DNA from: Stenotrophomonas maltophilia
GTDB taxonomy: Bacteria > Pseudomonadota > Gammaproteobacteria > Xanthomonadales > Xanthomonadaceae
NCBI GenBank assembly: GCA_002435595.1
Contig: DJBL01000093.1
Coordinates: 13,801 to 77,800, forward strand
Length of the DNA stretch: 64,000 bases
Direction of reading: 5' to 3'
Shown: piece after piece, positions 7,236 through 16,320 of the stretch
Layout: every line of letters begins with the position of its first letter
How positions within the stretch are numbered: position 1 is the first letter of the stretch
The notes under the pieces: generated by a model
The model's database searches: none
What the model was told of the DNA's origin: nothing
Seen by the model: the letters and a program-made list of their open reading frames with translations, nothing else
Made by a program: the position numbers and the translations under genes

Positions 7236-10200
7236 TTACGCGGCCGTTGCTGCTTCACCCTTGGCCGGCAGGCCACGGGCGCGGCGGATGATGCGCGACA
7301 CGGCGCTGCTCATGTCATCGAGCAGCGCGTAGATGGTCGGCAGGAACAGCAGGCTGACCACGGTGGAGAACGCCAGGCCGCCGGCGATGGCGCGGGCCAT
7401 CGGGTAGTACGGTGGGCCATCGCCGAGCAGCTGGGTGTCGGTGAGCGAAATCGGGACCATCGCCAGGATCGCCGTACCCATGGTCATCATGATCGGCCGC
7501 AAGCGCTCGCGCGAGCCCTCCACCAGCGCCTGCGTGCGCCCTACCCCACGGCGTCGCAGGTTGTTGATGTGCTCGATCATCACGATGCCGTTGTTCACCA
7601 CCACGCCCATCAGCACCAGGATGCCGATGAAGGACATGATCCCGAACGAGGTGCCGGTGAGCCAGAACAGCCAGAACACCCCGAAGATCGAGAACAGCAC
7701 CCCGCTCATGATCGCCGCCGGGAACAGCAGCGATTCGAACACCGCGGCCATCACCACGTAGATCATCACCAGCGCGATGATCAGGTTGAACAGCATCTGC
7801 TGCATGGCCTCGTTGTCATCGCCGTAGTCGCCCCCATCGAAAGTGAAGCTGTAGCCGGCCGGGAAGCTCATCGGCTTCAGGGTTTCCTCCATCGCCTTGC
7901 GGGCCTCGGGCGCGGTCACCTTCTCGGCCAGGTTGGCCTTGAGGGTCAGCGTGGTCTGTCGATTGGTACGCCCCACCCGCGTGGCCGCGGGCTTGATCGA
8001 GACATCGACCAGGCTCAGCAGCGGCACCGAGCGACCGTCGCCGGTGCGCACGGTGAAGCTGGCCAGGTCTTCCGGGCTGCTCTGCTCGGCCCCGGCGAAA
8101 CGCACCCACACCGGCACTTCGCTGTCGCCGCGGCGGAACTCGCGCAGCGGCGCGCCGCGCAACGCCAGGCCCACGAAACTGGCCACCTGTTCGGCGTTGA
8201 AGCCGAATGCGGCCGCGCGTTCGCGGTCGACATGGATGGCCAGCTCGCTGCCCTTCTCGCCGTTGTCGATGCGCACATCGCGCAGCTCCTTGCGCCGGGC
8301 CAGCAGCGGCACCACTTCCTCGCCGATCTCCTGCAGCATCTTGGTGGAGTCGCCCACCAGCTGCACCTGCACGGTCTGGCTGCCGCTACCACCGCCATCG
8401 CCGCCCTGGTTGCCGACGATGTAGTCGGCGCGCGCCGAGCGCGGCAAGCCCTTGCGCAGCACTTCCTGCACCGCGGGCAGGTTGTCGGCGTGCTCCGGGT
8501 CGAAGGTCACCGTGGTGCTGCTGCCTTCCTGCTCGCTGTACCAGGAATACACCTGGGTGATGTGCAGCTTCTCGCGGTTGTCATCCAGGTAGCGCTCCAC
8601 GCGCGCGATCTCTTCGGACATCTGCCCGTAGGTGTAGGCGCCCTTCCAGTTGTAGCCGATGAAGATGTCCTTGCCGCCTTCGCCGCCGAACATGTCCACC
8701 TTGGTCAGCTTCATCGGCACCAGGCTCACCAGCACCACCAGGAGGATGCCGAACACGCTCCAGCCGCGGTGCTCCAGCGTCCACTGCAGCAGGCGCGCAT
8801 AGCGCCGCTGCAGGCGTGCGATCACCCCGCGTTCGGAATGCACCAGCTTGGGCGTCTGCATGCGGGCGGACAGCATCGGGATCAGGCTCACCGCGACCAG
8901 CCACGAGGCCAGCAGCGAGACCGAGATGGTGATCGCGATCTGCGCCATGAAGATGCTGATGTTGTTGGTTTCACCAAACAGGTTGGGCACGAACACGATG
9001 CAGTGGCACAGGGTGCCGGCGCTGAGCGCGATGGCCACGTTGCGGGTGCCGATGATCGAGGCCAGCCGCGGCTGGTCGGGCATGCGCTCGCGTTCCTGGT
9101 AGATGCTCTCCACCACCACTACCGCATTGTCCACCAGCATGCCCACCGCCAGCAGCAGCCCCATCATGCTCAGGATGTTGAGGGTGACGCCGGCGAAGTA
9201 CATGAAGCCCAGGGTGATCACGAAACAGATCGGAATGGCCAGGGTCACCATCAGGGTGGACGGCCAGTGGCGCAGGAAGAAGAACAGCACCGTGACCGAC
9301 AGCAGCAGGCCCACCGCACCGGCTTCGGCCAGCTCCAGCAGCGAGGAGGTCACCGTCTTGCCCTGGTTGTCGATCACCTTGATCTGCACGTCGCGCATCG
9401 AGGGCTGCTTGCGGATCGCCTCGACCTCGGCCAGCGCCGCGCGCGAGACTTCCACCAGGTTGGCGCTGCGTTCCTTGTAGATATCCAGGCCCACTGCCGG
9501 ATTGCCATCCAGGCGCCGGCCGTAGTTCATCCGGGTCGGCTTGAGCCGGATCTCGGCGATGTCGCCCAGGCGCAGGCCCTTGGTGTCGATGACCAGGTCG
9601 CGCAGCTCCTGCAGGTCGGTGATCTCACCCACCGGCTGGATGCGCACGCGCTGGCCGTTGTCGTCGATCTGCCCGGCGGAAATCGAGAAATTGAGCGTGC
9701 GCAGGCGATCGTTGAGCTCGTTGATGCTCAGGTTGTGCGCGGTCAGGCGATCGCCATTGATCGCGATCTCGACCTCGTTGGGCGGGGCCCCGGAGATGTT
9801 GACCCGGGCCACGCCGGGAATGCGCTCGATGCGCCGCTTGAACTCGCGGTCGAGCATGTCATAGGCACCGGTGAGGTCGATGCTGCTGGCCAGGCGCACC
9901 TTCAGCACCGGCTCGTCGCTGCTGGACCACTTGAACACGTTGTAGCGCTGCAGGTCGTCGGGCAGGTCGCTGCGGATCGCATCGATGCGCTCGCGCGCGT
10001 CGGAGGCGGCGATGGCGATATCGCGATCCCAGTCGGTGAACTCGATGAAGATGCTGGCGCCTTCGGAGGTGGCCGAGGAGCGCATGCGCTTGATCCCGGT
10101 CATGGTGGCCAGCGCTTCCTCGGTGGGCCGGATGATGGTGCGCTCCACCTCTTCCGGGGTCGAACCGGTGTAGGGCACCTGCACGAACAGGAACGGCGCG

Positions 10201-10322
10201 GAGATGTCCGGCAGCGCCTCCAGCGGCAGCCGGAACGAGGCGATCAGGCCCACCACCACCAGTGACACGAAGCACATGATGGTGGTGATGGGACGGCGGA
10301 TGGAGAACTCGGCGACGCTCAT
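7236..10322 (-). CDS. RND efflux permease (second permease of the operon)
   Basis: The 1028-residue product is an inner-membrane proton-driven multidrug transporter of the AcrB/HAE type: FSIRRPITTIMCFVSLVVVG at TM1, a first porter domain with AATTMTGI-like ALATMTGIKRMRS, central TM2-TM6, a second porter domain, and TM8-TM12 near the C-terminus with VVNNGIVMIEHINNLRRRG. The TM4 proton-relay pair is D398-N399 (VGMLVDNAVVV) instead of the usual Asp-Asp. The ATG at 10320-10322 overlaps the stop of the upstream permease by 4 nt, so the two are translationally coupled. No outer-membrane factor is encoded nearby. Substrate unknown. Confidence 0.93.
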   Translation of the reverse strand: MSVAEFSIRRPITTIMCFVSLVVVGLIASFRLPLEALPDISAPFLFVQVPYTGSTPEEVERTIIRPTEEALATMTGIKRMRSSATSEGASIFIEFTDWDRDIAIAASDARERIDAIRSDLPDDLQRYNVFKWSSSDEPVLKVRLASSIDLTGAYDMLDREFKRRIERIPGVARVNISGAPPNEVEIAINGDRLTAHNLSINELNDRLRTLNFSISAGQIDDNGQRVRIQPVGEITDLQELRDLVIDTKGLRLGDIAEIRLKPTRMNYGRRLDGNPAVGLDIYKERSANLVEVSRAALAEVEAIRKQPSMRDVQIKVIDNQGKTVTSSLLELAEAGAVGLLLSVTVLFFFLRHWPSTLMVTLAIPICFVITLGFMYFAGVTLNILSMMGLLLAVGMLVDNAVVVVESIYQERERMPDQPRLASIIGTRNVAIALSAGTLCHCIVFVPNLFGETNNISIFMAQIAITISVSLLASWLVAVSLIPMLSARMQTPKLVHSERGVIARLQRRYARLLQWTLEHRGWSVFGILLVVLVSLVPMKLTKVDMFGGEGGKDIFIGYNWKGAYTYGQMSEEIARVERYLDDNREKLHITQVYSWYSEQEGSSTTVTFDPEHADNLPAVQEVLRKGLPRSARADYIVGNQGGDGGGSGSQTVQVQLVGDSTKMLQEIGEEVVPLLARRKELRDVRIDNGEKGSELAIHVDRERAAAFGFNAEQVASFVGLALRGAPLREFRRGDSEVPVWVRFAGAEQSSPEDLASFTVRTGDGRSVPLLSLVDVSIKPAATRVGRTNRQTTLTLKANLAEKVTAPEARKAMEETLKPMSFPAGYSFTFDGGDYGDDNEAMQQMLFNLIIALVMIYVVMAAVFESLLFPAAIMSGVLFSIFGVFWLFWLTGTSFGIMSFIGILVLMGVVVNNGIVMIEHINNLRRRGVGRTQALVEGSRERLRPIMMTMGTAILAMVPISLTDTQLLGDGPPYYPMARAIAGGLAFSTVVSLLFLPTIYALLDDMSSAVSRIIRRARGLPAKGEAATAA

Positions 10323-13300
10323 GCCGGCTCCTGTGCGCTACCACCCACGCGCGGCTCGGCAGTGCCGGCGTGCTGGCGGCCGCGCTGCCGATAGTAGGCA
10401 TCGCCGCGCCGGTCGAGCAGGTCGTACACCACCGGGATCACCACCAGGGTCAGCAGGGTGGACACCAGCAGGCCGCCAATCACGGTGATGGCCATCGGCG
10501 CACGCACTTCGGCGCCCTCGCCCATCGCCACCGCCAGCGGCAGGAACCCGAACAGGGTGCACAGGGTGGTCATGATGATCGGGCGCAGGCGCGAGCGCGC
10601 GCCTTCCACCAGCGCCTCCCGCTTGGGTAGCCCGGCTTCGCGCAGCTGGTTGACCTTGTCGATGAGGATGATCGCGTTCTTGGTGACCAGCCCCACCAGC
10701 AGGATCAGACCGATGAACACCACCACCGAGATCGGCTTGCCGGTGAGCATCAGGGCCAGGATCGCGCCGACCAGGGCCAGCGGGATGGTGAACAGGATGA
10801 CAAACGGATGCAGCAGCGACTCGAACTGCGAGGCCATCACCAGGTAGACCAGGAAAATCGCCAGGCCGAAGGCGAATATCAACGAACGCGCCGATTCGGC
10901 CAGCTCCTCGCCCTGCCCGCCGATGTGCATGCCGACCCCGGCGCCCAGCGGGTCCTTGGCCACCATGTCCTGCACCTCGCGCACCGCAGCGCCCAGGTCG
11001 ATGTCGCGCAGGTTGGCCGAGACCACCGCCACGCGGGTCTGGTCGGCGCGATGGATTTCGCTGGGACCGTTGGTGGCGACCACCTCGGCCACCGCATCAA
11101 GGGTGACCGGACGACTGCTGCCCGGATTGACGATCAGACGGCGGATGCTGTCCACGCTGGCGCGGTCGCCTTCCTGGGCACGCACCAGAACGTCGATCTT
11201 GCGGTCGCGGAAGCTGTAGCGGGTGGCCACGTCGCCGCGCACTTTTTTGACCACCACGTCGGCGATCTGGCGCGTGGTCAGGCCCAGCGCACCGGCGCGT
11301 TCCTGGTCGAAGCGGATCTGGATTTCCGGGAAGCCCTCTTCCACCGTGGATTTGACGTCGGCGTAGTGCGGGTTGTCGCGCAGCATCGCCGCCAGGGCCT
11401 GGCCGGCGCGCTCCAGCGTGGCCATGTCCTGGCCGCGCAGTTCCACTTCCAGCGGCGTGGAGAAACTGAACAGCGCCGGCCGCGCGAAGTCGACCTGCAC
11501 CCCGGGGTGCTGCTGCATCGAGGCACGCAGGCGCTCGGTGATCGCCGCTTCGGTGCGGGCATCGCCACCGCCGGCCATCACCACGGTGAGCTTGCCGATG
11601 TTCTCCCCGCTTTCGGTCGGGCTGGCATCCAGCCGCGTGCCGCTGCCGCTGACCCCGTACAACGACGTGATCTGGTCGTCCTTGGCATGCGCCAACTGCA
11701 GCTCGCGGACCAGTGCATCGGTCTGCTTGAGCGGCGTGCCGGCCGGCAGCTTGGCGGTCATCTCAAAGCGATCCTGGGCCAGCTGCGGGATCAGGTCGGC
11801 GCCGAGCGTGGGGACCAGCGCCATGGTGGCCACGAAGGCCAGCGCGGCCAGGCCCAGCACCTTGCCGGGGTGATGCAGCGCACCGGGCAGCAACCTGAGG
11901 TAGCCGCGCTCGGCGCCGGCATAGGGCTTCATCGCCACATCGCTGGCCTTGCGCATTACCGGGCCCACCACGGCCACCCCTGCACGCCACACCCGCACCA
12001 CCAGCCAGGCCACGCCGAAGCAGCTCCAGCGCACCAGCGCACCGATGCCGCGACGGCCACCGGCGACCGGCTTGAGCCAGCGCTGTTGAGGCTGCCATGC
12101 CGCGTGCGCGGGCTCTTCCGGGAAGGCCAGCGGCGGACGGCCCTTGAGCGAGCTCAGCATCGGGATCAGGGTCATCGACACCAGCAGCGAGATCGCAATC
12201 GCGATCGCCACGGTCAGCGCCTGGTCGCGGAACAACTGGCCGGCGATGCCGTCCACGAACACCAGCGGCAGGAACACCGCGATGGTGGTCAGGGTCGAGG
12301 CGACCACCGCCATGCTCACCTCACGGGTACCGGCGATGGCCGCCTGCAGGATGCCCAGGCCACGCTCGCGGGCCTTGGCGATGCTCTCCAGCACCACGAT
12401 CGAATCGTCCACCACCAGGCCGGTGGCCAGGGCCAGGCCGCCGAGCGACATCACGTTCAGGCTCAGGCCCATCTGGCCCATGAAGAAGAACGTGGTGATG
12501 ATCGAGACCGGCAGCGACAGGCTGATCACGAACGTGCTCCAGCCATCACGCAGGAACAGGAAGATGATCAGGATCGCCAGCAGGCCGCCGATCACCGCGT
12601 CCTTCTTGACGTCGCTGATGGCGTGCTCGATGAAACGCGACTGGTCTTCGATGGTGGTCAGCGTGGCGTCGCCGGGGATCTGGCCCTTGATCTGCTCCAG
12701 CCGCGCGCGCAGCGCCGCGGCAGTGGCGACGGTGTTGGCATCGCCTTCCTTGTAGATGGCCAGTTCGACCGCTTCCTTGCCGCCCAGGCGGATGATCGCC
12801 TCGCGCTCCTTGTAGCCCTGGCGCACGGTGGCCACGTCCTTGAGCCGCACCGGCACGCCATTGGCGATGGTCGAGGAACTGCTGCTGGACGCACTCTGCG
12901 CGGCCGATGCCGCGGCCACGGCCGCATCCGACCCGGTCGAGGCGGCGATCGCGAACATCTGCTGCATGGCCGCGTCGGCGGCGCTGCCGTTGCTGCCCTG
13001 GGTGGTCACCAGCAGGTTGCGGATGTCCTCCAGGTCGGCGAACTGGTTCACGGTACGCACCAGGAAGCGCTGCGAGCCTTCCTCCAGGCGGCCACCGGAG
13101 ATATTGATGTTCTCGTCCTTGAGCCGCTTGATGACGTTGTCGATCGGCAGGTTGAGCTGGGCCAGCTTCTGCTGGTCGATGTCCACCTGGATCTCGTCTT
13201 CCAGGCCCCCGCCCACCTTCACCGCGGCCACGCCGGCCACCGGCTCGAGCTTCTTCTTCAGGTCTTCATCGGCGTAGCGGCGCAGCTCGGTGAGCTGGCG

Positions 13301-13828
13301 CACCGCGTCGGCGTCGTTGGCTGCATCGGCCTTGGCCGAGATCACCAGGCGCATGATCGGTTCGGTGGACGGATTGAAGCGCAGCAGCACCGGGGCCTTG
13401 GCCTCCAGCGGCAGGTTCAGCGCTTCCATCTTGTCGCGCACCTCCAGGCTGGCCTGGTCCATGTTGGTGCCCCAGGCGAACTCGAGCACCACATCGCTCT
13501 GCCCGGTGCGCGAGACCGACTTGAGCTTGCGCAGGTTCTTGACCACGCCCACGGCCTCTTCGACCGGTTCGCTGATCAGGGTTTCGATTTCAGTGGGGGC
13601 CGCGCCGGTGTACTCGGTGCGCACGGTCAGGGTGGGATAACTCAGGTCCGGCAGCAGGTTGACCTTGAGGTTGCCCAGCGCGATGAAGCCGAACAGCATC
13701 AGCGTCACCGTGCACATGGCGATGGTGACGCGGCGCCGGGTGGCGAACTCCACCAGGCCCCCGCCCTGCGCACCCGGGCGCTCGCCGTGGTGCGGATCGT
13801 TGCCGTGGTCGTTGCCGGCCGGGGTCAT
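10319..13828 (-). CDS. RND efflux permease with Ala/Ser-rich insertion (first permease)
   Basis: The 1169-residue product is longer than the usual 1020-1050. It starts with a hydrophilic tail of about 25 residues, then VEFATRRRVTIAMCTVTLML (TM1). The TM4 pair D474-D475 (TGLVVDDSIVV) is intact. Two additions explain the extra length. One is a low-complexity segment at about residues 277-322, rich in Ala and Ser (including SASSSSSST), inserted between VTTQG and NGVPVRLKDVA in the first porter half. The other is an extended loop between TM6 and TM7, around residues 560-650, containing a hydrophobic stretch (ALVRWSCFGVAWLVVRVW). It overlaps the adaptor gene by 4 nt upstream and the second permease by 4 nt downstream. 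Confidence 0.93.
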   Translation of the reverse strand: MTPAGNDHGNDPHHGERPGAQGGGLVEFATRRRVTIAMCTVTLMLFGFIALGNLKVNLLPDLSYPTLTVRTEYTGAAPTEIETLISEPVEEAVGVVKNLRKLKSVSRTGQSDVVLEFAWGTNMDQASLEVRDKMEALNLPLEAKAPVLLRFNPSTEPIMRLVISAKADAANDADAVRQLTELRRYADEDLKKKLEPVAGVAAVKVGGGLEDEIQVDIDQQKLAQLNLPIDNVIKRLKDENINISGGRLEEGSQRFLVRTVNQFADLEDIRNLLVTTQGSNGSAADAAMQQMFAIAASTGSDAAVAAASAAQSASSSSSSTIANGVPVRLKDVATVRQGYKEREAIIRLGGKEAVELAIYKEGDANTVATAAALRARLEQIKGQIPGDATLTTIEDQSRFIEHAISDVKKDAVIGGLLAILIIFLFLRDGWSTFVISLSLPVSIITTFFFMGQMGLSLNVMSLGGLALATGLVVDDSIVVLESIAKARERGLGILQAAIAGTREVSMAVVASTLTTIAVFLPLVFVDGIAGQLFRDQALTVAIAIAISLLVSMTLIPMLSSLKGRPPLAFPEEPAHAAWQPQQRWLKPVAGGRRGIGALVRWSCFGVAWLVVRVWRAGVAVVGPVMRKASDVAMKPYAGAERGYLRLLPGALHHPGKVLGLAALAFVATMALVPTLGADLIPQLAQDRFEMTAKLPAGTPLKQTDALVRELQLAHAKDDQITSLYGVSGSGTRLDASPTESGENIGKLTVVMAGGGDARTEAAITERLRASMQQHPGVQVDFARPALFSFSTPLEVELRGQDMATLERAGQALAAMLRDNPHYADVKSTVEEGFPEIQIRFDQERAGALGLTTRQIADVVVKKVRGDVATRYSFRDRKIDVLVRAQEGDRASVDSIRRLIVNPGSSRPVTLDAVAEVVATNGPSEIHRADQTRVAVVSANLRDIDLGAAVREVQDMVAKDPLGAGVGMHIGGQGEELAESARSLIFAFGLAIFLVYLVMASQFESLLHPFVILFTIPLALVGAILALMLTGKPISVVVFIGLILLVGLVTKNAIILIDKVNQLREAGLPKREALVEGARSRLRPIIMTTLCTLFGFLPLAVAMGEGAEVRAPMAITVIGGLLVSTLLTLVVIPVVYDLLDRRGDAYYRQRGRQHAGTAEPRVGGSAQEPA

Positions 13829-14973
13829 TGACGGCTCTCCGCCTTCTTCGCCGGTGGCGCCGATGCGCTGGCGGTGGCCGGCTTGGCGCCGATCACCTGC
13901 ACCGCCGTGCCATCGCGCAGGGCCACCTTGCCCGCGGTGACCACCTGGTCACCTTCGGCCAGGCCCTCGCGGATCTCCACCCACGGTCCCTCGGCATAAC
14001 CGACCTTGACCGGCACCCGCGCCACCTTGCCGGCGCGCACCCGGAACACCGCCGGCTCGCCGTCATCGAGCAAGGCCAGGCGCGGGACCACCAGCGCGTC
14101 GGCGCGCTGGTCGTAGTCGATCCGGATGCGGCCGAACATGCCTGGCTGCAGGCCCTGCGCGTCTTCGCCAAAACCGCTGACCACGCGGAAGGTGCCGCTG
14201 CCGGCATCGATCACCGGCGAGATACGGTCGACCACGCCGGGGAACGACTTGCCCGGCAGCGCGTCGGCCACCAGCGTCACCGGCTGCCCGGCGCGCAGCG
14301 TGGCCAGCTCGCGCTCGGGTACGTTGAGGGTGGCCTCCAGCCGCGAGTTGTCGACGATGCGGAAGATCGGCGTGTTGATCTGCACGAAGTTGCCGGTCTT
14401 GATCGAGCGCGAAGCGATCACCCCGGAGATCGGCGCCACCACCGTGGTGTAGGACAGCTCCAGCGTGGCCAGGCGGTACTGCGCGCGTGCGTTCTCCAGG
14501 TCGTACTTGATCTGGTCGACGTCGGCGGCGCTGACCATCTGCTGGCCGATCAGCTTCTGGGCGCGCTGGTAGTTGTTTTCCAGCTTGCGCATCACCGCCT
14601 CGCTCTGGGCCACCGCCAGGCGCGCACGATCCGGGTCCAGCCGCACCAGCGGTTGCCCGGCGCGGACCGGCTGGCCTTCCTCGACCAGCACCGCCAGCGC
14701 CACCCCGGAGGTCTTGGCGACGACCTGCGATTCGGCGCGGGCTTCCAGCGCGGCGGTACCGGTATAGCTGGCAGCCACGGCACGGCGGCTTGCGGCCACC
14801 GCCTCGACCGGCACCGCCTCCACCGCCTTCTCGGCCTTGGGATCCTTCTCGGCGGCCTGCGCATCGGCCGCGCCGGTGCCGGCACTGCAGCCGCTCAGCA
14901 GCAGGGAGGTGGTGATCAGCAGTGCAGCGGCGCAGGTTCCGGTGCGGCCGTGCAGGAAAGAAATTCGCGACAT
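13825..14973 (-). CDS. RND periplasmic adaptor lipoprotein (membrane fusion protein)
   Basis: The 382-residue adaptor links the RND permeases to an outer-membrane channel. It begins MSRISFLHGRTGTCAAALL and carries a lipobox (SLLLSGC), so it is probably lipid-anchored. The biotinyl-lipoyl half-motifs (VVAKTSGVALAVLVEEGQPV and TVVAPISGVIASRSIKTG) flank a short alpha-helical hairpin, followed by beta-barrel and membrane-proximal domains. AGGGA lies 7 nt before the ATG at 14971-14973. It is the first gene of an adaptor-permease-permease operon. Confidence 0.92.
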   Translation of the reverse strand: MSRISFLHGRTGTCAAALLITTSLLLSGCSAGTGAADAQAAEKDPKAEKAVEAVPVEAVAASRRAVAASYTGTAALEARAESQVVAKTSGVALAVLVEEGQPVRAGQPLVRLDPDRARLAVAQSEAVMRKLENNYQRAQKLIGQQMVSAADVDQIKYDLENARAQYRLATLELSYTTVVAPISGVIASRSIKTGNFVQINTPIFRIVDNSRLEATLNVPERELATLRAGQPVTLVADALPGKSFPGVVDRISPVIDAGSGTFRVVSGFGEDAQGLQPGMFGRIRIDYDQRADALVVPRLALLDDGEPAVFRVRAGKVARVPVKVGYAEGPWVEIREGLAEGDQVVTAGKVALRDGTAVQVIGAKPATASASAPPAKKAESRQ

Positions 14974-15090
14974 CGTCGTGTCCCTGAGGGATGCGTGGGC
15001 AGGTGTTGTAGCAAAGTAATGCACCACGTCACGATCACACCATATCCCAAAGGTCATGGTGACCTGCGGCCACGCAGCGCGCGCAGGCGG

Positions 15091-15120
15091 TTTCAGCTAG
15101 ATGAAAACGCAGGCTATACT
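15091..15120 (+). promoter_or_regulatory. putative promoter of the cytochrome c pair
   Basis: TTTCAG (15091-15096) and TATACT (15115-15120) spaced by 18 bp, about 60 bp upstream of the first cytochrome gene. The adaptor gene of the RND operon diverges from the same 205-bp gap. Confidence 0.5.
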
Positions 15121-15178
15121 CGGGCCAGTTCCGTACCCCACGCCGGAACGACCAGACCCGTACACCGGAAAGGACATC

Positions 15179-15574
15179 ATGCGCCCGCAGCCGCTCGCCG
15201 CTTGTCTTCTGGCCGTCCTCCTGCCCCTCGGGGCCGCCGCACAGGCCGCCACTGCTCCTGCAGTACCCGCCGCACCTGCCGCACCCGCAACCGCCCCTGC
15301 CGCCGCCGTGCCCGCCCCGCTCACCGGGAGCTACGACAATGGCCGCGTGCTCGCCTACACCTGCCAGGGGTGCCACGGCATCACCGGCTACAAGAACGCC
15401 TACCCCAGCTACCGGGTGCCCAAGATCGGGGGGCAGACCCAGCAGTACCTCAGCCAGGCGCTGAGCGAGTACCGCCAGGGCAAGCGCAGGCATCCGACGA
15501 TGCAGGCGCAGTCCATGAGTTTCAGCGAACAGGAGATCGCCGATCTCGCTGTTTACCTGTCCACCGCCAAATAA
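15179..15574 (+). CDS. class I cytochrome c, exported
   Basis: The 131-residue product has a signal peptide (MRPQPLAACLLAVLLPLGAAAQA), an Ala/Pro-rich linker of about 30 residues, then a single haem-binding CQGCH (YTCQGCHGITGY). A distal Met, probably in PTMQAQSM, completes a small c4/c553-like domain ending FSEQEIADLAVYLSTAK. It should carry electrons in the periplasm. AAAGGA precedes the ATG at 15179 by 6 nt; an in-frame ATG at 15101 is too far upstream and lies in the promoter. It is 9 bp before a second cytochrome gene. Confidence 0.9.
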   Translation: MRPQPLAACLLAVLLPLGAAAQAATAPAVPAAPAAPATAPAAAVPAPLTGSYDNGRVLAYTCQGCHGITGYKNAYPSYRVPKIGGQTQQYLSQALSEYRQGKRRHPTMQAQSMSFSEQEIADLAVYLSTAK

Positions 15575-15583
15575 GCACCGCTC

Positions 15584-16045
15584 ATGACGAAAGCCGCGCC
15601 GTTCACGCGTTATGCCATCGCCCTGTCCGTTGCCCTGCTGCTGGCTGGCTGTTCGCAGTCGCAGGTGGAAAACAGCGCAGATTCCGCCGCCGATCCGGGC
15701 CACGCCAGTGGCGAGCACGGGTCCGGCTCCTCCGCCGGCTTGCCGACCGGCCGCATCGCTGCCGGTGAGGCCCGGGCCCAGGTCAAGGGCAAGGCCACCG
15801 GCCAGAGCTGCATCGACTGCCACGGCGCCGACGGCAACAAGCCGATCGATCCGACCTACCCGAAACTGGGGGGCCAGTACGGGGACTACCTGGCGCATGC
15901 GTTGCAGGCCTATCGGGCCGGTGACCGCCAACATGCGCTGATGACCCCGCAGGCGACCGACCTGAGCGACCAGGACATCGCCGACCTGGCCGCGTACTTC
16001 GGCTCGCGCCCCTCCCAGCTGCGGGATCTGCACGGGTTGAAATGA
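15584..16045 (+). CDS. class I cytochrome c lipoprotein
   Basis: The 153-residue product has a lipobox (ALSVALLLAGC, Cys at about 23), so it is predicted to be membrane-anchored in the periplasm. A Gly/Ser/His-rich linker precedes one CIDCH haem site (GQSCIDCHGADG), KLGGQYGDYLAHAL and a likely axial Met in HALMTPQATDLS. The two cytochromes share the GGQ-x-Y-L...Y-R-x-G/D-R-x-H-x-x-M pattern, so they are probably diverged tandem duplicates, one soluble and one tethered. No oxidase or dehydrogenase gene is adjacent. Confidence 0.9.
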   Translation: MTKAAPFTRYAIALSVALLLAGCSQSQVENSADSAADPGHASGEHGSGSSAGLPTGRIAAGEARAQVKGKATGQSCIDCHGADGNKPIDPTYPKLGGQYGDYLAHALQAYRAGDRQHALMTPQATDLSDQDIADLAAYFGSRPSQLRDLHGLK

Positions 16046-16064
16046 CGGCGGGCGCCACGTGTCC

Positions 16065-16261
16065 GGGCGGGTGGGTCGTGCAGCCACGCGTGGCGTGGCT
16101 CTACGTGGGGTGTTGAACCGTCTGGCGGGTGGGTCGTGCAGCCGCGCGTGGCGTGGCGCTACGTGGGGTGTTGAACCGCGTGGTGGATGGGTCGTGCAGC
16201 CACGCGTGGCGTGGCGCTACGCGGGGTGTTTAACCGGTAGCGCCGACCGTTGGTCGGCTGC
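16065..16261. repeat. tandem array of three reverse REPs (58-bp unit) plus one forward REP
   Basis: The core GTGGGTCGTGCAGCC recurs at 16071, 16129 and (as GATGGGTCGTGC) 16187, an exact 58-bp period. Each unit carries a palindrome GCCACGCGTGGC or a one-base variant and ends CTCTAC or CGCTAC, the reverse complement of a GTAG head. After the third unit a forward REP follows, GTAGCGCCGACC-GTT-GGTCGGC (16237-16258). This fills most of the 275-bp gap 16046-16320; no gene is visible in it. Confidence 0.85.
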
Positions 16262-16320
16262 CCTTCCGCCCGGCACCATGGGCATCCGACCTACGCCGGG
16301 CAGCGCCCGGCTCTGCGGGG

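Noticed and set aside
10808..13831. A 1007-codon open frame on the plus strand opposite the first RND permease, and a similar long one at 7569-10265
   Set aside because: They are antisense shadows of high-GC coding; the minus-strand products have clear RND motifs, while these are His/Gln/Arg-rich with no domain.
16065..16261. A CRISPR array at the regular 58-bp repeats
   Set aside because: The units are contiguous, carry REP palindromes and have no unique spacers; there are no cas genes.
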